A stretch of DNA of 64,000 bases, from positions 1 through 64,000 of the forward strand of contig JAQBTQ010000008.1 in NCBI GenBank assembly GCA_027624855.1, read 5' to 3'. A program made the translations under genes and the position numbers. The stretch comes from Bacteroidota bacterium (GTDB lineage Bacteria; Bacteroidota; Bacteroidia; Flavobacteriales_D; Sanyastnellaceae). Numbering within the stretch: the first letter of the stretch is position 1; every line of letters begins with the position of its first letter. Shown here piece by piece: positions 36,148-45,605 of the stretch. The notes beneath the pieces are model-generated. The model did no database searches. It saw nothing but the letters and a program-made list of their open reading frames with translations, and had not been told where the DNA came from.

Positions 36148-37920
36148 ATGAAATCGTTTTATTCTCTTGCGATTGCCCTCCTTTTCTGCGCAAGCGGCGG
36201 TGCATTAAAAGCACAAATTCAATTGGATAATCAATTCAATGATTGGACCAATCAACCTCACGTTACGGACACCGAAGGCGGACCCTTTACCTCCGTGAGC
36301 ATCGCGAGCAATGTGGACTGGCTCTATTTGCATGTCGAGCTTCTCAATGAGGTTGCGCTTGACGAAAACATCCTTCCAAATGACTTGCACATTCTGCTCG
36401 ATTTAGATGATGATGTGTCTACAGGGGTGGATTACGCGAATCAAGGGTTGGGGGTCGATTTGCTGATCAACTTAGCCGATCGCCAAGCCATACGATACAC
36501 CAACGGCTCGGGAATAGAAACCTTCAATGAGGTTGGGATGCGGGTCTCACCTACCTACAGCTCAAAAGAGTTCGAAATTGCGTTCGACAGGGGCTTGACC
36601 CAAGTTGTCGGTCCCAATGTGCGCATAGCCTGGTATGATAGTGATTCACAATCCGGATTTCCTGAAGGAGGGGTGTCCCATACATTGAATGAAAACATTG
36701 CCCCATGGATTCCCATGTCGTTGGATCGTCCCTCAGGCACTTTGAATCGGGTCGCGTTTTGGAACATGAATGGGCGAATGGATCAGCCCAATGCTCAGGC
36801 AGCTATGGAACGAATTCTGCAAGCTGTAAGTCCTGATATCATCGGCTTCTCCGAAGTTTCTGATGTTTCTGCCAATGCGGTTGCTAACCTGCTCAATGAG
36901 TGGATTCCGGTCGAGAATGGTGGTGCATGGAACGTGGTTAAAGATGATTGGGATTTGATGGTGGCATCAAAGGGTGAAATCCTTTCTTCTTATCCCTACG
37001 TCAACCGACAATTCCCCACCCTGGTCGAAGGCAATGAAGAATGGGGGGTGCCCCTGTTGTTTACGAGTAGCCACCTGAAGTGCTGCGGAGGGGCTTCAAA
37101 TGAAGCCCAACGCCAGGCGGAAGCCGATGAATACATGGCTTTTGTCCGGAATGCAATTGATGGTGAAGGTGCATTGGAGCTCGCTCCCAACACTCCAATC
37201 ATCTACGGGGGTGATTTAAACATGGTTGGGCTCGACAATCCCATTTACACCTTGGTGACTGGCGATATCAGCAACGAATCTGCGCATGGCCCCGACTTCA
37301 ATCCTGATTGGGATGGAACAACTTTCACGGAATGGAACTTGCTCCAGACCGACGATCCATTTGACTTCACCTGGATGAGTTCATCCATGAATTCTGAATG
37401 GATGCCTGGCAAGTTGGATTACCTCATCACCTCTGACGCTTCAGCAGAATTAAAGGGTGGGTTCACGCTGCGAACAGAAGAAATGAGTGCGGACCGGCTT
37501 GCGGCGTTCGGTCTCGAGGCGAGCGATGCGTTGGACGCGTCCGACCATTTTATTGTGGTCGGCGATCTCGGCTTAGGCGACTTCATTGGTATGGCGCCTG
37601 ACACCGATGGCGATGGGGTGAATGACTACGAAGACAATTGTCTTTACGCAGCAAACCCCGATCAAAACGACTTCAACGTGGATGGGGTTGGAGATGCTTG
37701 CAGCGATTCTGACGGCGATGGATTAAGCGACAGTTTAGAAATTACCGTCTATGGTTCAGATCCTGAGTCATCCGACTCGGATGGTGATGGCGTAGTCGAT
37801 GGGCTCGAACTGTGCGTTTGCAGCGATAACAACCTTTGTCCTGGCGACCTCACAAATGATGCCGTCATTACAGTTGCTGATCTTTTGGTTCTCCTCGGGC
37901 TATTTGGCGCGATTTGTTGA
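36148..37920 (+). CDS. secreted endonuclease/exonuclease/phosphatase-fold protein with thrombospondin-3 repeats and dockerin-like end
   Basis: The protein has 590 residues. The signal peptide MKSFYSLAIALLFCASGGALKA fixes the start. Residues 25-185 form a beta-rich ligand-type domain with acidic LDLDDDVSTGVDYAN. Residues 195-480 carry the EEP fold: RVAFWNMNGR, IIGFSEVSD, the GGDLNMVG Asp-Asn pair, and the final SDHFIVVGDL His. The nucleophile-activating residues look intact, so phosphodiesterase or nuclease activity is plausible. Then come calcium-binding DTDGDGVNDYEDNC and SDSDGDGLSD repeats. The last 25 residues, CPGDLTNDAVITVADLLVLL, look like a single dockerin-type loop. There is no typical T9SS domain. 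It converges on the next gene with a 2-bp gap. Confidence 0.82.
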   Translation: MKSFYSLAIALLFCASGGALKAQIQLDNQFNDWTNQPHVTDTEGGPFTSVSIASNVDWLYLHVELLNEVALDENILPNDLHILLDLDDDVSTGVDYANQGLGVDLLINLADRQAIRYTNGSGIETFNEVGMRVSPTYSSKEFEIAFDRGLTQVVGPNVRIAWYDSDSQSGFPEGGVSHTLNENIAPWIPMSLDRPSGTLNRVAFWNMNGRMDQPNAQAAMERILQAVSPDIIGFSEVSDVSANAVANLLNEWIPVENGGAWNVVKDDWDLMVASKGEILSSYPYVNRQFPTLVEGNEEWGVPLLFTSSHLKCCGGASNEAQRQAEADEYMAFVRNAIDGEGALELAPNTPIIYGGDLNMVGLDNPIYTLVTGDISNESAHGPDFNPDWDGTTFTEWNLLQTDDPFDFTWMSSSMNSEWMPGKLDYLITSDASAELKGGFTLRTEEMSADRLAAFGLEASDALDASDHFIVVGDLGLGDFIGMAPDTDGDGVNDYEDNCLYAANPDQNDFNVDGVGDACSDSDGDGLSDSLEITVYGSDPESSDSDGDGVVDGLELCVCSDNNLCPGDLTNDAVITVADLLVLLGLFGAIC

Positions 37921-37922
37921 GA

Positions 37923-40900
37923 TCATTCGCCAAATGAGCGAATCAACTTAACCGCTTTCGATCCTTGGGTTGTAGTGATGTGTATCACGTAAACACCTGC
38001 GTGCCAATTCCTAGCGTCCAATTGAAACTGATTTTGACCCGGGCTCGTAGCCTCGATCAGCATTCCATTGGTGTTGTACACCTCAACGAAACTGATCGGA
38101 GTAGCAGATTCAAAAAAGACAAAATCCCTCGCCGGATTCGGCCAAACCTTGGCATCTATGGATAGTTCATCCACTGAAATCAAAAGGACATCTACCTGCA
38201 CCATCGTCTGATCGGAGCAATTCCCGTCTTCACTGAATGCCGTCAGAATCACATCGTATGTGCCTGGATCTGTATAGGTGTATTCCGGGTTTTCCTCATC
38301 GCTTGTGCCGCCATCACCAAACGTCCAGTAAAATCCTCCAGCCCCTTCGCTTAGGTTATCAATTTCTAGGGCTCCATCGTAAAAATTCCATGGTGTGGTC
38401 ACAGTAAACATCGCGGCTACCGGAGTAGAAATGTCTGATTGATAGCGGGGTGAAATGCGGTAACCACTAAAAAAAGGTTCATCAAAATCCCGCTGATCCC
38501 CAATGCCTGTTACTCCAAATACCCCTATCGGCGGTTCGGACAAAAACAAGTCTGTATTTGCATCGATTCGCATGGTATAAATCGTGCTTCCCGTAGTGAT
38601 ATCCACCTCGAAGCTTGGGGCGCTGTTTGTCCATTGTGCTGGATCAACCAATTCAACGCACTTCAATTTTATGATGTGCGATTCCGTTTCTTCGTTCAGT
38701 TCTTGAACCAACGTTGGCTGCTCAGTCAAAAAGCCTGAACCTTCGTAAATAACTGTATCTGCAATGAGTTGGGTAAGGCCCGCAAATTGACCTATCGAAC
38801 CTCGAACCCTCAGGCTGTCGCCGGGGACGACTTCTTCATAACCAAAGTCCGTAAGAGGACTAAACACGTTGATTCCATCTGTTGAATCAATCAATGTAAA
38901 CTGCAATCCCGAAGGATAATCGTTCCAGCCGTGAACGATTCCTCGCAATTCGCATGATACCCCCAAACTGTCCGAAACACCTGAGACAAAATCTACCGTT
39001 CGCACCGTCGCAATATCATATACGGGATAAGTGAGATCTGATGGTTGGATATGAATGGTGATGGTATCAATCAACAAAACAGCTTCTCCCGACATGATTT
39101 CCATAGCAAGCTCTACAGTCTCTTCTCCCTCTGGCTCCTCATCGTCAATGGCTGCAAACGTAAAGGTTTGATTGTTCAGCAACCCAATCGGAAAGGTGAA
39201 GTTTGGCAGCGGAAAAACCCCGGGGAAATCCATACCCGCTGTTGCCGAACCCCCCACTACATCGACCTGAACCGTAACATTCTGCAGTGGGTACGCAACC
39301 TGCATAACGACTTCTGTGCCCCCACCCTCATAAATGTAAAGGTCTGTAGCCGCAAAACCCAACTCCATGTCAGGGGTTCCAGTACATGTGGCGGTGTGAT
39401 AGCCAATGAAATCGAAGGTGTCTTGTGGGTAAGCGTCCCACTGGTATTGACCAACCGACCAATCGGTTGAGCCTTGCGAAACATTCGCCTTCCGGACCAA
39501 GGTGTATTCTGCCATTTCACCAGCCCCTCCATCAACCGTCCATGGCGCACCAGGATCGGGTCCAAATTCGCCCATTTGGTCAATGATGACTCCATCGTGA
39601 TACAAGACGATGACATCGTTTCCATTGAACCAAGTCACCTGGCTTACGAGATCACCCGCTTGAAATAGCTCTGGTGCGGCCAAGGCGTTCATGATGACAA
39701 AGACATCATTTGGCTCGATGACACCGGATAGCTCTTGCGTATTCGTTGGTTCGGAGGACCCGTTGTTCCAGGTTTCCATGTGATACCCTGTTAAGTCAAT
39801 CGCAACAGGGGAAGGGTTGTACAATTCAATTGCCTTGTTGTTGCTATTCCCCTCTACATACTCCGAAATGAAGATTTCTTCGCAAAACGAAGCGCTTTCG
39901 CAATCCAATATCTCCACCTCCAAAAATGTTGTGCTAAGGCTATCGCATTCAATTCCTGTGATTCCGGCCAAAGAAGCGCCCGGCGCCAATGACGTTGACT
40001 CAAATCCTCCCAACCCGCTTGTCCCCCACACCTGATACATCCCAACGCCTAGGTTTGTAAAATCATATTGGGGAAACCCGACGGTATCTATGATCTGCTG
40101 AGATTCATCGGTGATAACAAAAACGTATTCTGCTTCAACCGCTTCGGATGTATAACCAAAGGTCACGGTTGCATTTTCCATTCCAACACACCCCAACGCT
40201 GTCGGGGTGCCAGAGGCATCCGTAACCACCCCTCCATCACACGCTGGAGGATCGCATGTTTCACCTTGAATTTCAATGGAATTGTAAGCAAAAGCATGGC
40301 ACCCCTCCCCTGTGATTCCCGTCACAGGCTGCCCTGGTTCTAATGACGGTTCAAATAAAGGCAAATCATGTGATACACCGAAAACCTCCAGCAATCCATC
40401 GCCTAGGCCTGATAAATTCATCGCCGTTCCTTCGAACGTTGCAACAATTAAACCGGTCGAAGCAGAGGTAATTACAGACGTAAACAAAGCAGATGGCACA
40501 TCGTTGGTGTGGTTGAGTTGCACCAAAACCAACTCCCCTTGATCCGTACAAACAAACGCGTTTGATGCGTTTTGCAGTGCGATCGATCCCCCATCACAAA
40601 GCAAGACGTTGCTGTACCCTGGTGTTGGTGATTGAAGGGTAAATTCAAGGGGCGACAATGGAGTTCCACCATCCGGAAGCCGAGCAAAGCTTTGATAATC
40701 AGCTAATCCTTCGGCGCTTTCATTTAGTTGCACACTACCGGGAGTCAGCACATCCAACAAGGAGGCCAATGGAGGTTGGTTATTACCGTAAACAACCGCG
40801 TCCAAAAGGTCTTCTGAGGTGACTGGCGTACCGTTTGGGAAGTTCGAGCCTTGCGCGTCGTACAGTGCTATTCCCTCTTGGCCCACTTGCAACCAATTCG

Positions 40901-41204
40901 TTGATTCAATGACGACGTCCGCGTTTGGCAACCCCGGCCCGCCAATCAGAAAGAAACCTTCATCATTTAGGGTGTATCCCGAGAGGTCGATGGTCAGATT
41001 GGACTGCGCGTTCGAGCCGTTAAAAATCACCAAAGAAAAGCCCGATAAATTCTGGTTCGGGGAGCCAAATAACTCAACAAACTCTTCGGTGTCAATCCCT
41101 GGACCAGATGGGTCAAACTCGTTAATTAAGATCTGTGAGCCGCTGACACTACTGATTAACAGAGCACCAATTGCCCAGAGAAAACGTTTCGAAAATGCCA
41201 TCAT
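37923..41204 (-). CDS. large lamin-tail / Calx-beta / PKD surface protein with T9SS type A domain
   Basis: A 1093-residue exported protein with signal peptide (FLWAIGALLISSVSGSQ). Two lamin-tail domains are visible: ILINEFDPSGPGIDTEEFVE near residue 25, and IFISEYVEGNSNNKAIELYN near residue 445. A Calx-beta-like domain follows (residues about 620-710, YIYEGGGTEVVMQVAYPL), then an OB-like section, a PKD domain (FYWTFGDGGTSDEENPEYTY near residue 975), and a type A sorting end with VWPNPARDFVFFES, then NTNGMLIEATSP and AGVYVIHITTTQG. Lamin-tail proteins of this build often accompany secreted nucleases, and the neighbouring EEP protein fits that pattern. A binding or scaffold role is inferred. 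Confidence 0.85.
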   Translation of the reverse strand: MMAFSKRFLWAIGALLISSVSGSQILINEFDPSGPGIDTEEFVELFGSPNQNLSGFSLVIFNGSNAQSNLTIDLSGYTLNDEGFFLIGGPGLPNADVVIESTNWLQVGQEGIALYDAQGSNFPNGTPVTSEDLLDAVVYGNNQPPLASLLDVLTPGSVQLNESAEGLADYQSFARLPDGGTPLSPLEFTLQSPTPGYSNVLLCDGGSIALQNASNAFVCTDQGELVLVQLNHTNDVPSALFTSVITSASTGLIVATFEGTAMNLSGLGDGLLEVFGVSHDLPLFEPSLEPGQPVTGITGEGCHAFAYNSIEIQGETCDPPACDGGVVTDASGTPTALGCVGMENATVTFGYTSEAVEAEYVFVITDESQQIIDTVGFPQYDFTNLGVGMYQVWGTSGLGGFESTSLAPGASLAGITGIECDSLSTTFLEVEILDCESASFCEEIFISEYVEGNSNNKAIELYNPSPVAIDLTGYHMETWNNGSSEPTNTQELSGVIEPNDVFVIMNALAAPELFQAGDLVSQVTWFNGNDVIVLYHDGVIIDQMGEFGPDPGAPWTVDGGAGEMAEYTLVRKANVSQGSTDWSVGQYQWDAYPQDTFDFIGYHTATCTGTPDMELGFAATDLYIYEGGGTEVVMQVAYPLQNVTVQVDVVGGSATAGMDFPGVFPLPNFTFPIGLLNNQTFTFAAIDDEEPEGEETVELAMEIMSGEAVLLIDTITIHIQPSDLTYPVYDIATVRTVDFVSGVSDSLGVSCELRGIVHGWNDYPSGLQFTLIDSTDGINVFSPLTDFGYEEVVPGDSLRVRGSIGQFAGLTQLIADTVIYEGSGFLTEQPTLVQELNEETESHIIKLKCVELVDPAQWTNSAPSFEVDITTGSTIYTMRIDANTDLFLSEPPIGVFGVTGIGDQRDFDEPFFSGYRISPRYQSDISTPVAAMFTVTTPWNFYDGALEIDNLSEGAGGFYWTFGDGGTSDEENPEYTYTDPGTYDVILTAFSEDGNCSDQTMVQVDVLLISVDELSIDAKVWPNPARDFVFFESATPISFVEVYNTNGMLIEATSPGQNQFQLDARNWHAGVYVIHITTTQGSKAVKLIRSFGE

Positions 41205-41233
41205 CAGAGTCGTGAATTACAATTTGGGGGAGC

Positions 41234-41241
41234 CAAAAATA
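41234..41241 (-). promoter_or_regulatory. promoter -7 element TATTTTTG of the lamin-tail protein gene
   Basis: An exact TAnnTTTG match on the minus strand, 29 nt before the ATG at 41204, identical to the tRNA-Leu core. Confidence 0.5.
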
Positions 41242-41289
41242 CGCACATTCCAAAGGAAACCCTTCGATGTAACACGAATAGGCTTTGAA

Positions 41290-41304
41290 CCGTAACTTCG
41301 TTAT
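41290..41304 (+). promoter_or_regulatory. promoter region with CCGTAACTTCGTTAT upstream of the DUF4175 gene
   Basis: The core TAACTTCG (41293-41300) ends 7 nt before the ATG at 41308, so the message would have almost no leader. It is identical over 15 bp to 36110-36124. Confidence 0.45.
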
Positions 41305-41307
41305 ACC

Positions 41308-44300
41308 ATGAATGCTCCGGGAGGATTGATTAAAAAGCTGGACGGTTTTATCCGCGCTTATTACCTGAACAAGGTAGTAAACGGCCTTTTGATTTCAGCG
41401 GCAACCCTGATTGCATCACTCTTTTTTTTCGCCATCTTAGAACACTTTGGTCACTTTGGTACCATTGGCCGAAAGACCATTTTTTGGTTCTTCATCGCAG
41501 GTGGTGGGTTGGTCATTGCGAGGTGGATTTTTATACCTCTCGCACAATGGGTAAGAATTGGTCCCGGTCTCTCTCACGAAAATGCCAGCAAGATCATCGG
41601 CACACATTTCCCTGAAATCAGCGACCGATTGCTCAATGTTCTTCAACTTCAGCAACAACTCGGCGGAACGTTAATCGATCAGGACACCACATTATTACAG
41701 GCTTCGATTGACGAGCGAACCCGTGCATTAAAGCCCATCTCCTTTACACGAGCAATTGACTGGAACCGTAGCCGCAGACTACTCAAGTATGCCATCCCGG
41801 TTATTGCCGTTGCGCTAGCGATCATGGGTTGGAAACCTGAATTGGTCAAAGAGCCTACCAGCCGAATCATTGCCTACGAACAAGATTTTGTTCCGCCGCC
41901 GCCCTTTGTGTTTGAGCTCCTGAATGAGACCCTTCGGGTTCCTGCTGATCAACCCCTCACCATAGAGGTCAAAACAATCGGAGATACCCGACCAGACGTC
42001 GCTATGATTCACGTTGGTGAAAATCGCTATCGGATGGGGCGAACGCCACAAGGAAACTTTGAATACACTTTTCCATTGGTGCGTGAGAACACTCCATTCC
42101 AAATTTTTGGGGCTGGCGTTTCTTCTGAAGTATTCGAAGTTCAAGTGCTGCCTGTGCCCACCTTGATTGGCATCGAAATCATCGCCAATCCCCCGCGATA
42201 TACTGGATTGGAGCGGTTGGTACAATCAGACATGGGAGACCTGCGTGTGCCCGAAGGCGCTCAAGTGGAGTGGCGAATTAAAAGCGCCAATACCGATTCA
42301 TTGCGCTTGAATGTTTGCGGGAAACCGCTTCCTGTAGAACTCGGGGTTGCGCAAACCTTTTCTGCTTCGACTAAAGTAGACGAAGGCGGTTATTACTGGA
42401 TTGTCCCAAGCAACGCAGACGTCGGGGCAATGGATTCCATGCGCTATCAACTCACGGTGATTCCTGATCAATATCCCCGAATCAGCACTTCTGAAAAAAT
42501 TGATTCTTCATCCGTCAAACGGCGATTTTTCAACGGAGAGGTAAGTGACGATTATGGCATTAGTCGCATTTCATTCGTTTATCAATGGCTTGAGCTTGGT
42601 GGGGAAGAGGAGGTCTCCTCTCAAAAAGAGGGGTCTCGTGAATCCAACCAGCCCATTCGCGTGAATATTCCATCACCCAAAGACCGCATTGGCCGCTTTT
42701 TCTATGACTGGAACATGGCTGAAATGGTGGTAATGCCTGGTGATGTAATTGAGTATTGGTTCGAGGTTTACGACAATGATGGCCTGCACGGGGCTAAAAT
42801 GGCGCGGTCAACACCAAAAATTTTCTCTGCTCCAACTGAGGACGAAATCAAGGAGCAAAGGGATGAAACCAATGATGAAATAGAGGACCGCATGGCCTCC
42901 ATTCAAGAAGATGTCGAATCATTGATTGAAAACACTGAAGCCCTGAAGCGACAACTTGCCGAAGACAGTGAGTTAGATTGGAAAGATCAACGTGCCCTGG
43001 AGGAGCTGGTTGAAAAACAACAGGAACTCGAAAAAGAGCTGGAAGACTTGCAAAACATCAACCAAACAAAGGATGACCGCTCCAATGAATTCAGCCCAGA
43101 AGATGAGCGCCTCATGGAAAAGCAAGAGCAACTTCAAGAGCTCATGGAACAAGTAATGAGCGAGGAGCTTAAAGAAATGTATGAGGAAATGCAGCGCCTC
43201 ATGGGGCAGCTTGATCAAGAGTCGATCGACCAAATTCAAGAGCAGCTTCAAAACATGCAGGTCGACCAAGAGTCATTGGAAAAAGAGCTTGATCGGGCGC
43301 TGGAACAGTTCAAACAACTCGAATATGAGGTGAAAATGGAAGAGGCCATTGAAGCCTTAAAAGAGCTGGCTGAAAAGCAGGCCGAGCTCTCCGAAAAAAC
43401 GAAAAACAACGAGGGCAATCAGGAGCAGTTGATGGCTGAACAAGACTCCCTCAACAACGAATTTCAGCGAATACAAGATGAGCTCGATGAGCTCGATCAA
43501 GCAAATGAAGAGCTTCAAAACCCTAACCCAACGATGGATAGAGAGGAAGAGCGAGAATCCATTCTAGAGAAGTTGAACGACAGCTCCGATCAACTGAAGC
43601 AGGAAAAAAATAAAAAAGCATCCGACAGCCAAAAATCCGCTTCTGAAGAAATGCAACAAATGGCGGAGCAAATGGAAAATATGATGCAACAATCCAGCGA
43701 AGAGTCGATGGAGATGGACATGGATGCGCTGCGGGCATTGCTCGAAAACATCATTCAGCTGTCCTTCGACGAGGAGTCACTAATGGCCGACTTGAAAAAA
43801 ACATCATCCAACGACCCGGCTTATGTTTTGCATGGTCAAACTCAGCGCCGACTCAAAGACGACGCGAAAATGGTTGAGGACTCTTTATTTGAATTGAGCC
43901 TTCGGATCCCACAGATTGCACCCGCTGTCAATCGTGAAATCGGCCTCATCAACCATCACATGGAACAAGCATTAGGTGGTTTTGGAGACCGCGAAACCTC
44001 CATGATTACGAGCAACCAGCAATACGTGATGACCAGCTTCAATAACCTCGCGCTGATGCTGGATGACGCGCTCCAGCAGATGCAGCAGAGCATGGCAAAC
44101 CAACAGCCGGGTAGTGGAAATTGTGAAAATCCCGGTGGAAACGGCAAGCCCAAGCCTTCACCGAGTGCTGGTGATTTGAAAAAAATGCAACAAGCGCTAG
44201 GTGACCGGTTGCAAAAGATGAAAGAAATGATGGGAGAAGGGGCAAACGCGGGGAACAGTGGGAAAGAGAAAAAGCAACTTAGCAAAGAGCTTGCTCAGAT

Positions 44301-44736
44301 TGCTGCCAAACAGGCCGCGCTCAGACAAATGGCAGAACAAAAAGCGCAAGAAATGAATGCCGATGGCTCCGGCAATGGGAGTGAAATGAATGAAATCGCC
44401 AAGGAAATGGAGCAACTGGAGCGCGATTTGGTCAACAAAAATGTTACGCCCGAAACCCTTTTGCGTCAACAAGAACTCATGACCCGGTTATTAGAAGCTG
44501 AAAACGCTGAGCTCATGAGGGGTGAGGACGACCAAAGAAAAGCCAAAAAGGGAGACCAAAACCTTGCGGTCGAACCCCCACCGTTGCTCGAATATTTGCA
44601 ATTGAAAGATCAGGAGGCTGAATGGTTACGAACAATCCCCCTTGAATTGGATCCATATTATCGTGACCGAGTCAACGATTATTTCAATAATTTGGGCCTT
44701 AGTAAACCGGATTTTCAACCGGAACCTCAACGCTAG
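41308..44736 (+). CDS. DUF4175-family membrane protein with long coiled coil
   Basis: The protein has 1142 residues. Three hydrophobic segments lie near the N-terminus (LLISAATLIASLFFFAIL at about 30, IFWFFIAGGGLVIARWIF at about 60, AIPVIAVALAIMGW at about 160), then a beta-rich middle to residue 510. Residues 515-820 are strongly heptad-like and rich in Glu, Gln and Lys: EDVESLIENTEALKRQLAED, EELVEKQQELEKELEDLQN, and many EQLQ repeats. A Gln/Met/Gly-rich tail follows. This matches the Bacteroidota DUF4175 proteins, whose function is unknown. The layout suggests a membrane-anchored periplasmic rod. It is followed directly by an RsbW-like ATPase, ybeY and mnmG. Confidence 0.82.
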   Translation: MNAPGGLIKKLDGFIRAYYLNKVVNGLLISAATLIASLFFFAILEHFGHFGTIGRKTIFWFFIAGGGLVIARWIFIPLAQWVRIGPGLSHENASKIIGTHFPEISDRLLNVLQLQQQLGGTLIDQDTTLLQASIDERTRALKPISFTRAIDWNRSRRLLKYAIPVIAVALAIMGWKPELVKEPTSRIIAYEQDFVPPPPFVFELLNETLRVPADQPLTIEVKTIGDTRPDVAMIHVGENRYRMGRTPQGNFEYTFPLVRENTPFQIFGAGVSSEVFEVQVLPVPTLIGIEIIANPPRYTGLERLVQSDMGDLRVPEGAQVEWRIKSANTDSLRLNVCGKPLPVELGVAQTFSASTKVDEGGYYWIVPSNADVGAMDSMRYQLTVIPDQYPRISTSEKIDSSSVKRRFFNGEVSDDYGISRISFVYQWLELGGEEEVSSQKEGSRESNQPIRVNIPSPKDRIGRFFYDWNMAEMVVMPGDVIEYWFEVYDNDGLHGAKMARSTPKIFSAPTEDEIKEQRDETNDEIEDRMASIQEDVESLIENTEALKRQLAEDSELDWKDQRALEELVEKQQELEKELEDLQNINQTKDDRSNEFSPEDERLMEKQEQLQELMEQVMSEELKEMYEEMQRLMGQLDQESIDQIQEQLQNMQVDQESLEKELDRALEQFKQLEYEVKMEEAIEALKELAEKQAELSEKTKNNEGNQEQLMAEQDSLNNEFQRIQDELDELDQANEELQNPNPTMDREEERESILEKLNDSSDQLKQEKNKKASDSQKSASEEMQQMAEQMENMMQQSSEESMEMDMDALRALLENIIQLSFDEESLMADLKKTSSNDPAYVLHGQTQRRLKDDAKMVEDSLFELSLRIPQIAPAVNREIGLINHHMEQALGGFGDRETSMITSNQQYVMTSFNNLALMLDDALQQMQQSMANQQPGSGNCENPGGNGKPKPSPSAGDLKKMQQALGDRLQKMKEMMGEGANAGNSGKEKKQLSKELAQIAAKQAALRQMAEQKAQEMNADGSGNGSEMNEIAKEMEQLERDLVNKNVTPETLLRQQELMTRLLEAENAELMRGEDDQRKAKKGDQNLAVEPPPLLEYLQLKDQEAEWLRTIPLELDPYYRDRVNDYFNNLGLSKPDFQPEPQR

Positions 44737-44741
44737 TGATC

Positions 44742-45161
44742 ATGATTGAAACCATGCAAAAATTGGAATTCGCTTCAAAGCCCGAAAACATTGGCATCAT
44801 CGAACGATTAATCGACGAAATACGCGATGGTGAGGGATTCCAAGAAGATTGTTATGGCGATGTACTCATTGCCATGACCGAAGCCGTGAACAACGCCATT
44901 GTGCACGGCAACAAACTCGATGATCAAAAACTGGTGACAGTAGAGTATGAAATCCGAACGCAGGATCTCTATTTCAAAATTGCAGACTATGGCGCTGGAT
45001 TTGATTTTGAAAACGTTCCCGACCCCACCTCTCCTGAAAACCTAGAGAAGCCAAATGGACGAGGCGTCTTCTTGATGAGACAGCTTGCGGATGAATGCGA
45101 ATTCAGCGACCTGGGCCGTGTTGTTGAGCTCACGTTCAAGGGCGTGTTCCAGCCTGCATAA
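44742..45161 (+). CDS. RsbW/SpoIIAB-like ATP-binding protein
   Basis: A 139-residue single GHKL ATPase domain of the anti-sigma factor serine kinase type. MTEAVNNAIVHGNKLDDQKL is the N-box, FKIADYGAGFDFENVPDP the G1 region, and KPNGRGVFLMRQLADE the G2 loop. In Firmicutes such proteins phosphorylate an anti-anti-sigma partner and bind a sigma factor. No partner gene is beside it here, so the target is unknown. A GTG at 44736 overlaps the preceding stop, but the ATG at 44742 is the simpler start. Translation is likely coupled to the DUF4175 gene. ybeY follows after 6 bp. Confidence 0.85.
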   Translation: MIETMQKLEFASKPENIGIIERLIDEIRDGEGFQEDCYGDVLIAMTEAVNNAIVHGNKLDDQKLVTVEYEIRTQDLYFKIADYGAGFDFENVPDPTSPENLEKPNGRGVFLMRQLADECEFSDLGRVVELTFKGVFQPA

Positions 45162-45167
45162 TTTCCA

Positions 45168-45605
45168 TTGATCTTGGCATTCCACTTTCACAATGCCGAT
45201 CACCCCTTTCGGTGCCCTGAACGCAAAAACATTCGATCCTGGTTGTCGGATTTCGCGGTACATCATAAGCGCAACATTCACGAAGTCGCGGTCATTTTTT
45301 GCTCGGATGAATATCTACTGGAAATCAATCGCGCGCACCTGGACCATGATTACTATACCGACATCATCACTTTTGACTACGCCGAAAACGACTCGCTTCA
45401 TGCAGACCTATTCCTCTCTATCGACCGAATCAAAGAAAACGCTAAACTACATAAGCAGTTGTTTTTCAATGAGTTGCTTCGCGTGATTATCCATGGACAC
45501 TTGCATTTGGTCGGTTATAAAGACAAAACAGAAAATGAGGCAAGCATCATGAGAGAAAGAGAGGATTATTGGGTTCAGCGTTATTACCAAAATCACTGCA
45601 GATGA
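45168..45605 (+). CDS. ybeY: endoribonuclease YbeY (rRNA maturation)
   Basis: A 145-residue cytosolic metallo-RNase acting in 16S rRNA 3' processing and ribosome quality control. The start is probably TTG at 45168, giving ILAFHFHNADHPF, which aligns with the usual ISFHNED opening. No ATG lies nearby. DHDYYTDIITFDYAEND is the conserved core, and VIIHGHLHLVGYKDKTENE carries the zinc site. The first two His are in place, but the usual third ligand (GYDH) reads GYKDK, which I believe is common in Bacteroidota. The last bases overlap mnmG by 4 bp (ATGA). Confidence 0.93.
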   Translation: MILAFHFHNADHPFRCPERKNIRSWLSDFAVHHKRNIHEVAVIFCSDEYLLEINRAHLDHDYYTDIITFDYAENDSLHADLFLSIDRIKENAKLHKQLFFNELLRVIIHGHLHLVGYKDKTENEASIMREREDYWVQRYYQNHCR

